A stretch of 64,000 nucleotides of DNA, taken from Buxus sempervirens (lineage: Eukaryota; Streptophyta; Magnoliopsida; Buxales; Buxaceae). This document shows, piece by piece, positions 1-10,981 of this stretch (positions are counted from its first letter, which is position 1; each line of letters begins with the position of its first letter). The notes beneath the pieces are model-generated. The model was not told the DNA's origin. It searched no databases and worked only from the letters and a program-made list of their open reading frames with translations. The translations under genes were made by a program, and so were the position numbers. The stretch covers positions 20,300,366 through 20,364,365 of the forward strand of contig OX387185.1 of assembly GCA_947561395.2 (NCBI GenBank), given 5' to 3'.

Positions 1-1328
1 GAGATGGTAGCTTATCCACATGTACAGGAATCACTAGCGGCTCACCGGGGTGTCCCTCCAGACATAGGACCTTCCCAGACAAACTAACTTGCAAAGGATG
101 CGCGTCGCATATAGGAGTAACTCAACCCAAATGACATATCCCTCAGCTATCTAGCTACAACTATGGATCCATAACCAGCTATGCCCACTAGACTCCAAAA
201 ATTCCCTAAAATATAATATTTCTATAAGGGTTAGTGCCTAGCGGCATATAAAGGTTAAATTTGTCAATCACTTCAAAATTCGGTCATCTGAGTTCTGAAT
301 TCTCTTTATATAGTTTTCTGGTTTATAGTGTCATTTAGAAGATGTTCTAGTAGTGAAATACAAGTTAGGTTTTCCAAAAACTAGGTTTCTCCATTTCTTT
401 CCAAGTTTGGCAACTAATGTCCTAAATACCTTCCTAATTTATTTTTCTATAAAACAAGGAATTAGATAGTTTATTTTGGTCTTAAAACATCTTATTTAAT
501 CATTAAAATTGTCTAAAAATAGTTTAGAATTGAATAAGGGTGTAAAATTATGAAAATCTGCAAAATCTGAACAGAGCGCCTAGGATCCCTCAGGATCGCC
601 CTGGCGGTCTGTGGTCGGCGGTAGTTCAAAATCGAACACCTACGATAAGTCTTCAAGCGGTCTACGGCGGTCTAAGATTTAATATGAGCGCCTAAGATCG
701 CCGAGAACAATCGAGGTCGGCGGTTGTTCGAAAACGATCAGAATCAGTTCCAAATCATGATTTTTCTCATCTAAACTCATTCTAACATATATATAACATG
801 ATTATCAACATATATACATCATTACATACAATAAAAACATGCTTTTGTCGATTAATCACATGTAAAGCCAAAAACCCATGTAAACGGTGTCACCTACCTC
901 TTGAACGAAGGTTCCTCTTCCTCTCTTCTCTCAACCACGCTTCTCTATCACCCAGCAACACTCTGGAAGATGAAGAACTCCAAAAACCCAAGCTTTTCTT
1001 CTTCCTCTTCTTCTTCTTCTCCTTTGGTTACTTGTCGCTTGCGGCTGATCAATACGAGCGAGAATACACGTGTATAAATTTAGGTTATTAAACTAATACT
1101 TATACTCACTTATCCCATGTGTCTCACCTATACCAAATTCCATACACACGCCCAATCAGAATACATACCTTGATATCTCATGATCGGACGGTCAGATCTG
1201 CGTCTAATTCTGGATCTCCACTAATTAAATCATCCCCTACAATAATAAATTATTTCTATCAATTATAACTTTCACCAATATTATTTATTAATTTAATTTA
1301 TTATTTAAGGAAAATTGGGGGTTTTACA
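1..1328 (-). mobile_element. LTR of family X, left end outside the window
   Basis: The + strand ends here with GGGGGTTTTACA, the reverse complement of an LTR start TGTAAAACCCCC, which matches the start of the X LTR at 10982 (TGTAAAACCCCG). It interrupts the minus-strand leader of E0, which resumes at 1329. Positions about 560-735 hold a GC-rich, dyad-rich block with repeated GAGCGCCTA, GGCGGTC and GATCGCC words, matching in character the cassettes of the other LTRs. The rest is AT-rich and I see no gene. It is probably a solo LTR, but the other end and its TSD are not visible. Confidence 0.7.
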
Positions 1329-2642
1329 TTGTGTAGAGGAGCACATTCAAGTCCCGATCAGTCTTTCTGTCTTTCATCTGTTCTTTCATCTGCTTTCGGT
1401 GTTGGACCATAGTAAAGATTACAACTTGCCATCGAGGGTGAATTTTTACAAGATATTTACAAAAGCTGCAAAGAATTCATCCTTAAGGCTGTTGGGAGCC
1501 AAAAGGGAGGATACATCCTTAAGGCTGTTGGTAGGCTAAAAATTCCTAGATCTAGGGTTTAGTGCCCATGTTCTGATATGGCATGCTTTCATCTGTTTGT
1601 CTGATCTGGCCGGCTTTCGTCTGCTCTAAAAGAACAATTTGGACTTAAAGTGCTCCCAGCGGACTCTAATGGGTCAAGACCCATAGCATACAGGACTCCA
1701 TGCATGGATCTGGGGTGGTTCCCCTGATCAAAATTAGGTGAGCTTCCTAAATTAGGGTTGAAGTCACCCGTGATCTAGGGTTTACTCAATTTGATGCAAA
1801 AAGCGAGGGTTGCTGCCCCTAATGGACTCTGGGTTTTATTCCGATTTTACTCCTCTTATATTCATCATTCACAACATTCTCACCCTCGCATGCTCAACGC
1901 ATAGTTTACCCAGAAACGTTAGGTGGGGAAGGATACCCAGCCCGAGACATAAGCCTACAAGGGTCTGGACCAGTACTGGATCCTCGCGTGCCACGGCAAG
2001 AAACCAGTGGTGCTAATGGACTCCAGAAAACTGGGGGGATGGGTTTACCCTGCTTTCCCCGGCAAGCCACGGGAGTGTAGGTGCTAATACCATCCCAAAG
2101 ATCAGTTCGTAGGAATCAGAAGGGTAGGCTGCTAGAGAGGTCTAGGTTTTCGTAAAGAAGTTGCAATATCCGCTCTCATTTATTCAGGGTCGGATCATCC
2201 ACGCAGCCTCCCTCGTGCGTGTCACCCCACACAGTTTATCACACAAGAACAGGAAATAAAAAATCCATCCACGGTGTGGTGGTGTGCCCGTGTGTGCAGT
2301 TGGGCTGCGTGCTGTGTCTACACGGGTGAGTTTTGTCTGGATTTTGTTGGTAAAGGGATTGTTACCGTCTCGTATAGTAAGGTGCAGAATTGGCACGATA
2401 TACGAGGCTCCGGGAGAGTCCCCAGGTAAGTGGGGGGTCACAAGGGACCGCTTAAATCCCACTTGCCTTAGGCAATTATTGCGTCCCTTTGACAGGACTC
2501 CCCAGAACGCGTATTTACGCGTATTCTGTAACTTACTAAACGAGGTAGTAAGAACCCTAAATATCAACTATATCCTCTTTACGCTGACTCAATCTAACCA
2601 GGGTCCTACTGGGTTGAAAAATCCCCAGCAGAGTTGCTAGGC
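1329..2642 (-). mobile_element. E0 (Tat/Ogre-type) 5' leader, minus strand
   Basis: Reverse-complement homologue of the leaders at 16992-18400 (E2), 45141-45690 (E1) and 51791-53170 (E4). Shared landmarks are the block with GCCGGCAAGCC/GGGTAAACCC words (about 1900-2100 here, 17560-17750, 52340-52520) and the block with 'gatctaggg' and 'ggatctggggtggttcccc' (about 1550-1760). It has no protein-coding ORF of its own; apparent ORFs are not conserved in the other copies. It lies directly after the PBS, as expected for a long retroelement leader. The X LTR at 1-1328 is inserted into it. Confidence 0.75.
2622..2639 (-). other. E0 primer-binding site (tRNA-Arg type, degenerate)
   Basis: The minus strand reads TAGCAACTCTGCTGGGGA three bases after the LTR end CGCGCGCACA. 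This is a mutated form of the TGGCGACTC..CTGGGGA site seen at 16995 and 51794. Known: Ogre/Tat elements are usually primed by tRNA-Arg. Confidence 0.7.
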
Positions 2643-3691
2643 TGTGCGCGCGTCGGGAACGCGGCATGGGAAAATTCGGAGTCACCACCGCCTGATGGGG
2701 TGCAGGCGGACACCTGGGTGCCTAATCTTGTCTATTAGTCTGGTTTGCGGCTTGAGATTCTAAGTCGGTTCTCGGTTGCGGTCTGGGGAAGTCCGTAGAC
2801 ACCTCAGTCCGCCCCGTCGGATGACGGGTCCCGTGGGTTCCCTGGTTTGAGTTAGCTTACTTTGGTCTCACCCAACTCCTAATCCGGCATGCCATTGGGT
2901 TAAGTTTGGCGGGACCACCTGGGTGGTGTGGGTCCCTTTAGTTGATTTTATCTTGCTTAATTTTGGTGATCTGAGTCTGATGGGGTGGGCCCCGTTGGGA
3001 GGCCCACGGTGTCCTTGGCGGGCTTGGGTAAGCCCATGCGCCTCTGGTGGGCCTCTGCCTAAGCCTAGGAGGCCCTATGGACTTGGGTGAAATGAATTGA
3101 TTTTGCTTAGTTTGTTCAAGTTGGGACTTATGTGATTTTCATGCCCTAAGTGTTTTGATTTATATGCCCTAAGTGTTGCGGGCCCCTGGGTGGTCCCCCA
3201 TATTGGTGGCCGAAAAATGTTTTGATTTATCTTTGTTTATCTTTGCAAAAATGCACTGGGTATTGGGATTGGAGCCCGTGGTCCAGTTTTGGGCTTGAAA
3301 GCCCAGTTCTTTGAAGTCTAGTGTTTGCACCCTAACTTGGTTGATTAGTGGGCTTTGGCGGGCCCGATAGGCCCTCGCCATTGGTCTCGGCCAAACCACA
3401 CAATTCAAATACTCCTTCCGCACAACAAGGGTTGGGTGGGCCGCATTGGGTTTGGCCCGCCCGGTTCGATCAATTTATTTTGCTTAACTTGTTCATTTTG
3501 CATGCTTTAGGGTTTATCGGGCTTGGTGGGCCCCGTTGGAAGGCCCACCAGTGTTTCCAATTGGACCGGCGTCCAGGTCCCATGTTGGGTTTCCGGGTGA
3601 CCCGGAAACCCTATTGGTTGACTTGGTTTGGTTAAAAATAGCATGAAAATTCAACAAGGATCAAGAAGACACAAAAAAAGGCATTTTTGTG

Positions 3692-3768
3692 TGTATCCGG
3701 CCTTAGTTGCTGGATACACACAAGCTGTAGGTGATCCGGCCTGAGTTGCTGGATCACCACAGAATTGC
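3692..3768 (-). repeat. E0 LTR distal (R/U5) dyad cassette
   Basis: Two consecutive imperfect inverted repeats: GTATCCGGCC..GCTGGATAC, then GTGATCCGGCC..GCTGGATCAC. The CCGGATAC half-site matches the cassette beside the TATA box of the same LTR (8319-8425). Confidence 0.75.
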
Positions 3769-4256
3769 ATTTTTTGGGGCTTTGGCAATGGGGATGCATC
3801 TGCGGGCTTCTTGGGGGCTTTCTACAAGTCATGTGGGCCCCCGGGAGGGCCCACCTTGGTTCAGATAGGGGGAGAAGCCTCATTTGGCTTCCTTTGGTGT
3901 GTCCCTTGGATCCATTTTGGGATTTCTCCACATGACCAAGACGGCAAGGGTGAAGGCATGCATGCTAAAATCAATCAAACAAAGGGGGGAGGGGATCATA
4001 CTCTTATATGTGGAAAGTAGTAAGTAAAAGGGCCATGCTAGCGCACACAATGGTAGCATACTTGGTTCAAAAAAAAAAAAAAGAAAATAGCAGCCCTGCC
4101 TGGGGGATCATGTTGCTACCCAAGGTAGAGTGGCCAGAACAAGGGAAAGTGGAACACGGCTGTGGCTCCTTAGAGAGCACATTAGCACCCAAAAAAAGTA
4201 AACTAAAGGGCAAGCATGTGGACTCACTAATCACTCCAAAACCAGGAGTCAACAGG

Positions 4257-6755
4257 TGTAACGCCCCGGATCCGTGTTGTTCAATAAAGATATAACACGT
4301 CTCACGGAGGTTAGGCAAGGATCGTTAATCAATTTATGATCGCTGGATAATCATATAGCTATAACCTGACAGAGTGCACATTTCCATTTATGCAAAATTG
4401 TGACATTTAAACTGAACTAGAATCGTATGGTTCAACCCCAATTAAACTTTAATACATCCCAATTTATTCAAAGTTCTCAAGTTCAGAACAGATAACCTAC
4501 AAGTCTAAGGAAGGTAATAGTAATCCTCCTCCCTATAAGCCTCAGCAGGATCTACCCCAGAAATCGCCTCACCACGAGTATCTGAAAAACAAACAAGACA
4601 AACAACGGAGTGAGATACGAATATCTCAGCGAGTAGCACATGCATGCAGAAATAGTTGATCGCAATTTAAACTATGCATCGACAAAACGCTGAATACGGT
4701 TAAACAATCAACATCAATTCTCAAATCGAAATTCAAGACTAGTTCAAATCAAACAAATCACATCTCAGTTAAGTACGGTAACACATCGATTGGTCAATGT
4801 CAGGACTATCGTTTAGTTGATAAATTAAACATGCCAAGTAGACACTCCACACCTCCATGTACACAGTTCCGGCCTACTCAGGGTTTCGGAACTCTGAAAT
4901 GACGGCCTACTCAGGGTTTCGTCATCCAATGCAGGCCTACTCCCCGGGTTTCTGCATTGACAACCAGGCCTACTCAGGGTTTCTGGCTGCTCTACACCGG
5001 TCGTGGCAACACACAAGGCCATGCAATTCCAACAACCAACAATAACATCACATTACTAAGCTTAAACATCTGGATCCAGGACAAGCTAGACCAAAACAGT
5101 AAAACATCGTATAATCTCAATTCCAATATCAAAATAAAACCATTCATTCCACATCATGTAAAACCCATCACAAGTCATCACCTGTCCCTCTGGACCAAGC
5201 AGTACCTCAAGTACTTTCAGTATTTTCTCATTTCCGTAACACAAGTCATATGAAAGTAAAACTCAATTCATTCATACCAAGGAAATCTTTACAATACATT
5301 TAAAGTTTCCAAACCAGTGAAACCAGAATAGAATAACTCCTCAATCAAAACAGTGTATAAAACAGAGGAAATGTAACTAGTAACTCTTAGTGGTTTGGTA
5401 TCCGGCATAACATTCATGAATAACCTAAACTCAACTTGAAAGCTTTTAAGAAGTTCACTAAATTTTCCTCTAATAGTTTCCTAGGCAAAATAGATTCCCA
5501 GGGTTCCCAAACAAGTGAATAGTGAAGTGGTTTAATCCTCAAGTAACCCAAATACCCTTAGTTAAATCAAATCTCCAATTCAGTAAGCAAAATAGGGTCT
5601 GCCGCTCACCTCCTGAGGTGGGCGCGAGGTGAGCGCCGGTCGGCGGTGAAGAATTGGGGTAAAATCGACCTACCGCTCACTCGACGCTAGGTGAGCGTGA
5701 GCTGAGCGCGAGACGGGCGTGAGGTGGGCGCGAGATGAGCGCAAGGTTTTCGGCTGAGCGCGAGCTGAGCGCCAGCCGGGCGTGAGCTCGGCGGTGGGTC
5801 GTGTTTAACGGGGCGCCTACCTCTTAGGTGAGCGCCGGTGAGCGCGAGGTGGGCGGATACCCCTGTGATTTTTGTTTCTCTGTTATTCCAAGATCTACAA
5901 GACTGGCCGGTTTGTTTACCTCTGTAATTGTTCTACTACCCTCATAATACTCCCAGAAGACTTCCCAACCATATTTGGATTTAATCTAAATACATTTAAT
6001 CTCAAGATGAAATTCGGTCTCCGACTCTGTTTCGTGCCATTCCAGAAAACTAAAAGAAAACTCAAGAGATCATTTAACTACAACCATGCATCAGAATAAT
6101 CTCGAGAAAACATAAAACACAAAACCCCAGTTGTAAATCAGTGCTACTCACCTGAAATCGCTTATTCCAGAATACCAAAACCTCGGCCGATCACCACTTC
6201 GGCCACGCACGCGAACCCAGAAACTACCCAACCAATTCGTCTCGAACAGGGAGAAAGAACCCACTAAACTTCAACTCCGAAGCCCTTCTCTTACCCCTCG
6301 CGATACTTGTTCTTCACAAGCACAGAACCCTAGTCGCCACTCCAGCCGATTCTCCTGAGCTCCAAGTATCAGACTAACGAACAATGTTTCCGTAAGTATG
6401 ATAGGCGTATTCTCATAAACCCCAAAACCCTACTTACCCTTTTTAGTATATTTACCTTGATACATACGCCGCTCGATCCTTCTCCCATTTCCTTGATCCC
6501 ATGCACGCTCGCCCACTGAAAACATCCTACATGTTCCGACCACTTAAGTTAACAAGTGCCCAAGCTATATCTATATATATATTTTTTTAATACTAATCAT
6601 AATATAATTTTTCAGAAAAATGGCTATATAACACCTGTACATACGAGTATGGGCTAAGCCCTCAAACCACAAAATAACCTGATAAACACAGTTTATACAT
6701 CAAAATAAATAACTAAATAAATAAATAAATAACTCACAAAAATCAGGGTCTTACA
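4257..6755 (-). mobile_element. Solo LTR of family X inside the E0 LTR
   Basis: The + strand starts TGTAACGCCCCGGATCC and ends GGGTCTTACA, so in minus orientation it runs TGTAAGACCC..GGGGCGTTACA, like the X LTR at 10982-14150. Flanks ACAGG (4252-4256) and ATAGG (6756-6760) form a TSD with one mismatch. Length is 2499 bp. Near its 3' end (4540-4630) lie a dyad GAGATA-CGAA-TATCTC (4612-4627), a T-rich tract ending in CAG (minus strand) and a short acidic reading frame containing AEAYREEDYY, also found in 13810-13930. A GC-rich repeated block is at 5590-5860. A short tandem repeat of about 20-30 bp spacing (AGGCCTACTCAGGGTTTC) occurs four times at about 4870-4985. Confidence 0.85.
5590..5860 (-). 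repeat. GC-rich GAGCGC/GTGAGCGC degenerate repeat cassette
   Basis: Many degenerate copies of GTGAGCGCGAG, GTGGGCGCGAG and GAGCTGAGCGCC, including inverted pairs such as GCTCACCTCCTGAGGTGGGC. Order and flanks are collinear with 24725-25080 in an LTR of a different family, and the match continues downstream to about 6100 (25300 there). Confidence 0.8.
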
Positions 6756-8298
6756 ATAGGGGCAAGGATGAGCTGCTGGTGGAAAAAAAAACAGCAACCT
6801 ATTGAGGTGGAGGATCGTGCTAGAAGTAGGCTGGAGGTTAGCACATATGTGTGAGTTTAAAGTGATCAAACAAGATAGATGTGCCGGGTATGCATACGAG
6901 TAAGAAGTAGTAAAAAAAAACTAACCGTAGCGAGACCACTAAAGCCATCATTATGGGAGACCAAATGGCAACAAGGGTGGGGGGTTTGCTGCTATCCCCA
7001 GCAGCAACCCGAGTGGGTCATACCAAGGGGAACTAGGGGCGAGGGGAACATGCTTTTTAACCACATACATCAAGTTAATAGTGGTGCGGGGAGGGGGACA
7101 TGTTAGGACAACAAAACAGCAAATAAATTGGGGCATGGGGGGATGCATTGATGCATGCGGCAGCAACAGATTGGCGAGGTAAACACCAAAAAACAGTAAC
7201 AAGGGTGGGGTAAAAATCATGGTGGATCTCATATTCATAGGCATGCACTTAAAGCCAATAAAGTAACAAGCAATCCATGCATGCACCAATAAAAAAAAAC
7301 CCCTAAGCAAACTGCTGTAGATACACGGGCAGCAAGCTAAGAAAGGGAAGTTTAAACATGCTTTCACAACTGGGGGTGGCGGAAAGTGGGGTGGGGGGGG
7401 GGGGGGGGGGTAGCAGTCGGATCTTTCTTTCCGGTACTCACACCCCATGCATGGTGTATCAAACCAACTTTGCTGATAAAAAAAAAAAAACAAAGCAAAC
7501 AAAGGGAACAAAGGGAATGGGATGATGTTGCTATCGCCAACAGCAACCCCAAAACAGCACGCATACCTACTATCCTACGTAAAAAGGAAGGGTCATGCTC
7601 TTGTCCAAAGGAACATGCTTCCTGCTCAGAAAACATACCAACACATGCATGTATTTCACCCTCGCCGACCATACCCACTGCCAGCAGCACATCTAATGGG
7701 GAACCAAATCACCAAGAAGGGCAGAGAAGGGGGGGGGGGGGGGGGGGGCTTAAGGGGTACACTGGATAACCAAGTACGAGGAGACATGCCTCCTCTCGAA
7801 ACAACCCAAAACAGTGGCTGTGGGGGTCGAAGAGGGGCTGAAAAATCTCACCTCCTCCTCTTTAAAACCATCTACATACCTCTCCCTTACTTGGAGGTCT
7901 TCATATGGTGAGATGAGAACAAGTACATGCTTAAAATATCATGGAGATGAGCTCATGCAAGAGAAGAATACATGCTTGGAAAACACAATACATGGAGGAA
8001 ACTTACCTGGTGGTTCTTGCACTCCTAGGTAAGGTGGAGACACCTCCTTGTGGCTGGGGAGCTGCTGGAAAGTCCTCTGATGCCCAAGCTCCACTCCAAC
8101 AGCAACTAGGCTCCTTTAGCTTGGTTAAAGAAGTGAAGTAGAAGAAGGAAACAAGGATGGGATGGTCTTGGAAGGGAATGGGAGGGCAATGGGAGGCAAA
8201 GGGAGCTGAGAGGAGGGAGGTTCGCACCAACATAAGTGGGGGAAGGAAGCCTTGAACCAGCAAAAAGAGCCAACCCCCAGCCAGAGGTGGCTGCTGTG

Positions 8299-8425
8299 CT
8301 TTTATAGACAATTTTAATGTATCCGGCATTATATGCCGGATACACTATCCATCGTTCATAGCCGGCCTCCATGGCCGGCTACACATAGGTCCCTTTGTAT
8401 CCGACATTAAATGCCGGATACAAAA
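8299..8425 (-). promoter_or_regulatory. E0 LTR core promoter: TATA box and proximal palindromes
   Basis: The minus strand has CTATAAAAG at 8299-8307. Immediately upstream in that orientation are three inverted repeats: 8319-8343 (arms GTATCCGGCATT, one mismatch), 8358-8382 (arms GTAGCCGGCC) and 8395-8425 (arms TTTGTATCCG). The same layout is in the E5 LTR at 55678-55760. Promoter function is inferred from position and TATA. Confidence 0.7.
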
Positions 8426-8707
8426 CACAATTATTCGAAAATTAAATGCCGCCGCAAATTTTTCGGGCGTCCGGCACGAATCTCGCTGATTGATCTTCAT
8501 GTATCGGATGAATAGTGTCGGATATACACAAGGGTATGTGTATCCGACATATTTGGTCGGATACAAGTTGAAAAATTACAGATTTGCCCTTGGATATTCG
8601 GAGATTCATCCGATACTCTTAGATATTCACAGATATGGTCCCTGTGAAATTTTGCTTTAAACCCTGGGATATTTTGCATGTTTGGATATTTACGGATTTA
8701 GTCCCTG

Positions 8708-8738
8708 AGATATTTTGCTGCATTCATCGCCACGTGTG
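8708..8738 (-). promoter_or_regulatory. ABRE/G-box plus evening element in E0 U3
   Basis: The minus strand carries CACACGTGGC (8729-8738) followed by AAAATATCT (8708-8716), the ABRE/G-box core and the evening-element consensus of plants. The arrangement recurs in the other Tat LTRs. Confidence 0.6.
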
Positions 8739-9124
8739 CAGTTTCCGGTTTTGCTGCACGGAAACTTCGACAGCTCACATCTCCTTCATCTGGACTCCGA
8801 TTTGAGCAAACTCAGTTGCGTTGGACTCATATCGGAGCCCTCTATCCAATGACATAGGGCTAAGCACCTGGCTTGGGGTTCAAAAAAAAGTCAACTTTCG
8901 ACTCGCCCTCAAGTTTGACCGGCCCACAGAACCTTTATCCGGACTCCGATTCCAACAAACTCAGTTGTGTTGGACTCGTGTTGGGATTCTTTATCCATTG
9001 AAATAAAGCAAGGTGGCCAATTTTCACTTGATCAAGAAGTCAATTTTCCACCCCTTAGTGTTTAACTTTTTAGCCGGGTTTTGCATTTCGACTCTTCTAG
9101 GAGCGCAAAAATGAGGTGCTTACA

Positions 9125-9450
9125 TGTTGCTCTTCTCTACCAAAACCGAGACCTCTCTAGCAGCCACCCTTTTGTTCCGATGAACTTACTTTCGGGATGG
9201 TATTAGCCCCACGCTCCTGTGGCTTGCCGGAGAAAGCAAGGTAAACCCATCTCCCCAAGTTTCTGGATTCCTTAGCGCCATTAGTTTCTTGCCATGGTAC
9301 GCGAGAGTCTAGTACTTGGCTCAAACCCTTGCAGGCGGATGCCTCGGGCTGGGTATCCTTCCACCACATATTGTTTCTGATAAACCACTGTTTTGTGAAT
9401 GCGATGATGGAAGTAAAGAAGAATAAAATCAATCTAAAACCTAAGAGTTC
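9125..9450 (+). mobile_element. E1 leader fragment between two opposed LTR insertions
   Basis: Homologous to 17500-17830 and 52270-52610 (leader of E2 and E4), from 'ttgctcttctctaccaaaac' to 'aaacctaagagttc'. It is cut on the left by the E0 LTR and on the right by E2. Joined over E2, its end (AAGAGTTC) continues at 45141 (AGTTCATCGGGGG), matching the uninterrupted leader at 17820-17850, so this is one interrupted element. No gene. Confidence 0.85.
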
Positions 9451-9840
9451 TGTAAGCACCTCATTTTTGCGCTTCCAGGAGAGTCGGAAATGCAAACCCT
9501 AGACGGAAAGTCAAACCCTATGGGGTAAAAAGTTGAATTTTTGGTCAGCTGATAATTGGCCACCTTGATTTACCTCAATAGGTAGAGAATCCCGACAAGG
9601 TTCCAACGCAACTGAGTTTACAGGAATCGGAGCCCGGATGAAGGATTTACTGGCCGATTAAACTTGAAGGGGAGCTGAAAGTTGACTTTTTGCTAAAACC
9701 TAAATAAGGTGCTTAGCCCTGTCCCATTAGATAGATGACTCCGATACGGTTCTAACGAAATTGAGTTTGCCCAAATTGGAGTCCGGATGAAGAAGATGTG
9801 AGCAGTTGAAGTTTCCGAGCAATAGTGCTGGAAAACTGCA

Positions 9841-9932
9841 CACGTGGCAAAAATCTGCACACGTGGCAAGCAACAGAGCAAAAAGGTCTCAGGGATTAAA
9901 CCTGTAATTACCCAAATCAATGAAAAATATCT
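9841..9932 (+). promoter_or_regulatory. Doubled ABRE plus evening element, E2 5' LTR U3
   Basis: CACGTGGC at 9841-9848 and 9860-9867, then AAAATATCT at 9924-9932. The proximal evening element seen in E4 and E5 is mutated here (AAAAAGGTCTC), and the next copy is 30-40 bp further on. Confidence 0.55.
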
Positions 9933-10183
9933 TAAGGGTGAATCTGCAAATATCCAAGGGTATCAGGGACTAGATCCATAAATATCCAAAGTTGAGAAAA
10001 TATCTCAAGGACCAAATCTGTAAATATCCAAAAGTATCAGGGACTAAATCTGTAAATATCCAAAGTATCAGGGACTAAATATGTAAATATCCAAACGTAT
10101 CAGTGACTAAATCTGTAAATATCCAAAGTGCCGGGGAGCAATCCACAAATATCAATATTTGGTCATGATTGATGTCTCCTATG

Positions 10184-10416
10184 GGAATGCATGGGCATCA
10201 TCCATGCATGCAACTCTCTCTCTCTCTCTCTCTCTTCCTCATGAGTATACATGCATGCATCATGCATACTCCTTCTCTCTCTCTCTCTCTCTCTCTCTCT
10301 TCCCCCTATGATCACCCATGCATACATCATGCATGCATCTCTCTCTCTCCCTCTCATGATTAATGTTCCCTATGCATGCACCCCCCCATGCATCATGCAT
10401 CATACCATCATGCATA

Positions 10417-10474
<58 letters not shown>

Positions 10475-10560
10475 CCATGAGCCTCCATCATCACATCATG
10501 CATGCAACACCACATCTCTCTCTCTCTCTCTCTCCCCCATGCATGCATGCATCTCTCATG
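10184..10560 (+). repeat. CT microsatellites and ATGCATGC palindromes in E2 U3
   Basis: Five (CT)n tracts (for example 10424-10472) are separated by CATGCATGCAT palindromes. The same block in the 3' LTR (41570-41850) has shorter CT tracts, which accounts for part of the length difference between the two LTRs. Long Ser-Leu or Arg-Glu reading frames here are simple-sequence artefacts. Confidence 0.9.
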
Positions 10561-10981
10561 CATTACCCCACTTTAAAAACCCCCATGAACACGTAGGGAG
10601 GAGGAGCTCATTTGTTACTCCCATCTCTCCCAACCCATCTCTCCCACCTCTCTCCCATTCGTCCCCTCCCAAAAACCTCTCTTCCCTTCACCTCTCTTGC
10701 AACCCCCCATACCATTCCAAGACCACTCCACCTCTTGGCTTCTTCTCCTTCTCCATTTTTCTACTAAAGAAAAAGAACTTTGGTTGCTTTTGGTGTTGCA
10801 AAGGAGGGCTCCAGCTCCATCCACACTCAAAGGAGGTTGAAGCACACCTCAGAAACAAGTTGTATACACAAGGTAAGCTTCTTGGTAAGGTTCTATTTAA
10901 CATAAATAAATTTCGGTTGGTTAGAAGCATGTGAGCTCTCCATGTTTTGTGGTGCTGTATTTTTACATGAGGCATGGGTCT

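Larger units (their letters stand above)
2643..9124 (-). mobile_element. E0 5' LTR, Tat/Ogre-type, minus strand, with a nested X LTR
   Basis: On the minus strand the LTR starts at 9124 with TGTAAGCACCTCATTTTTGCG, shared with 9451, 40913, 48852 and 54915, and ends at 2643 with CGCGCGCACA before the PBS. Without the nested X LTR (4257-6755) and its duplicated 5 bp it is about 3978 bp. In minus-strand order it has U3 with an ABRE plus evening element (8708-8738), a palindromic cassette (8319-8425), a TATA box (8299-8307), a long GC-poor R/U5, a second cassette (3692-3768), and the conserved GGGCC-rich U5 end (about 2680-3620). Homopolymer G runs at 7387-7411 and 7728-7749 and several A runs are assembly-sensitive. 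Its right flank (9125) is E1 leader. No gene is seen. Confidence 0.85.

Noticed and set aside
6951..8372. Several minus-strand frames of 88-186 residues
   Set aside because: They lie in R/U5 of the E0 LTR over poly-G/poly-C runs and have no counterpart in the other LTRs.
10163..10596. Long Ser-Leu and Arg-Glu open frames on both strands
   Set aside because: They are translations of (CT)n/(GA)n microsatellites and ATGCATGC repeats inside an LTR; the frames differ in the 3' LTR copy.
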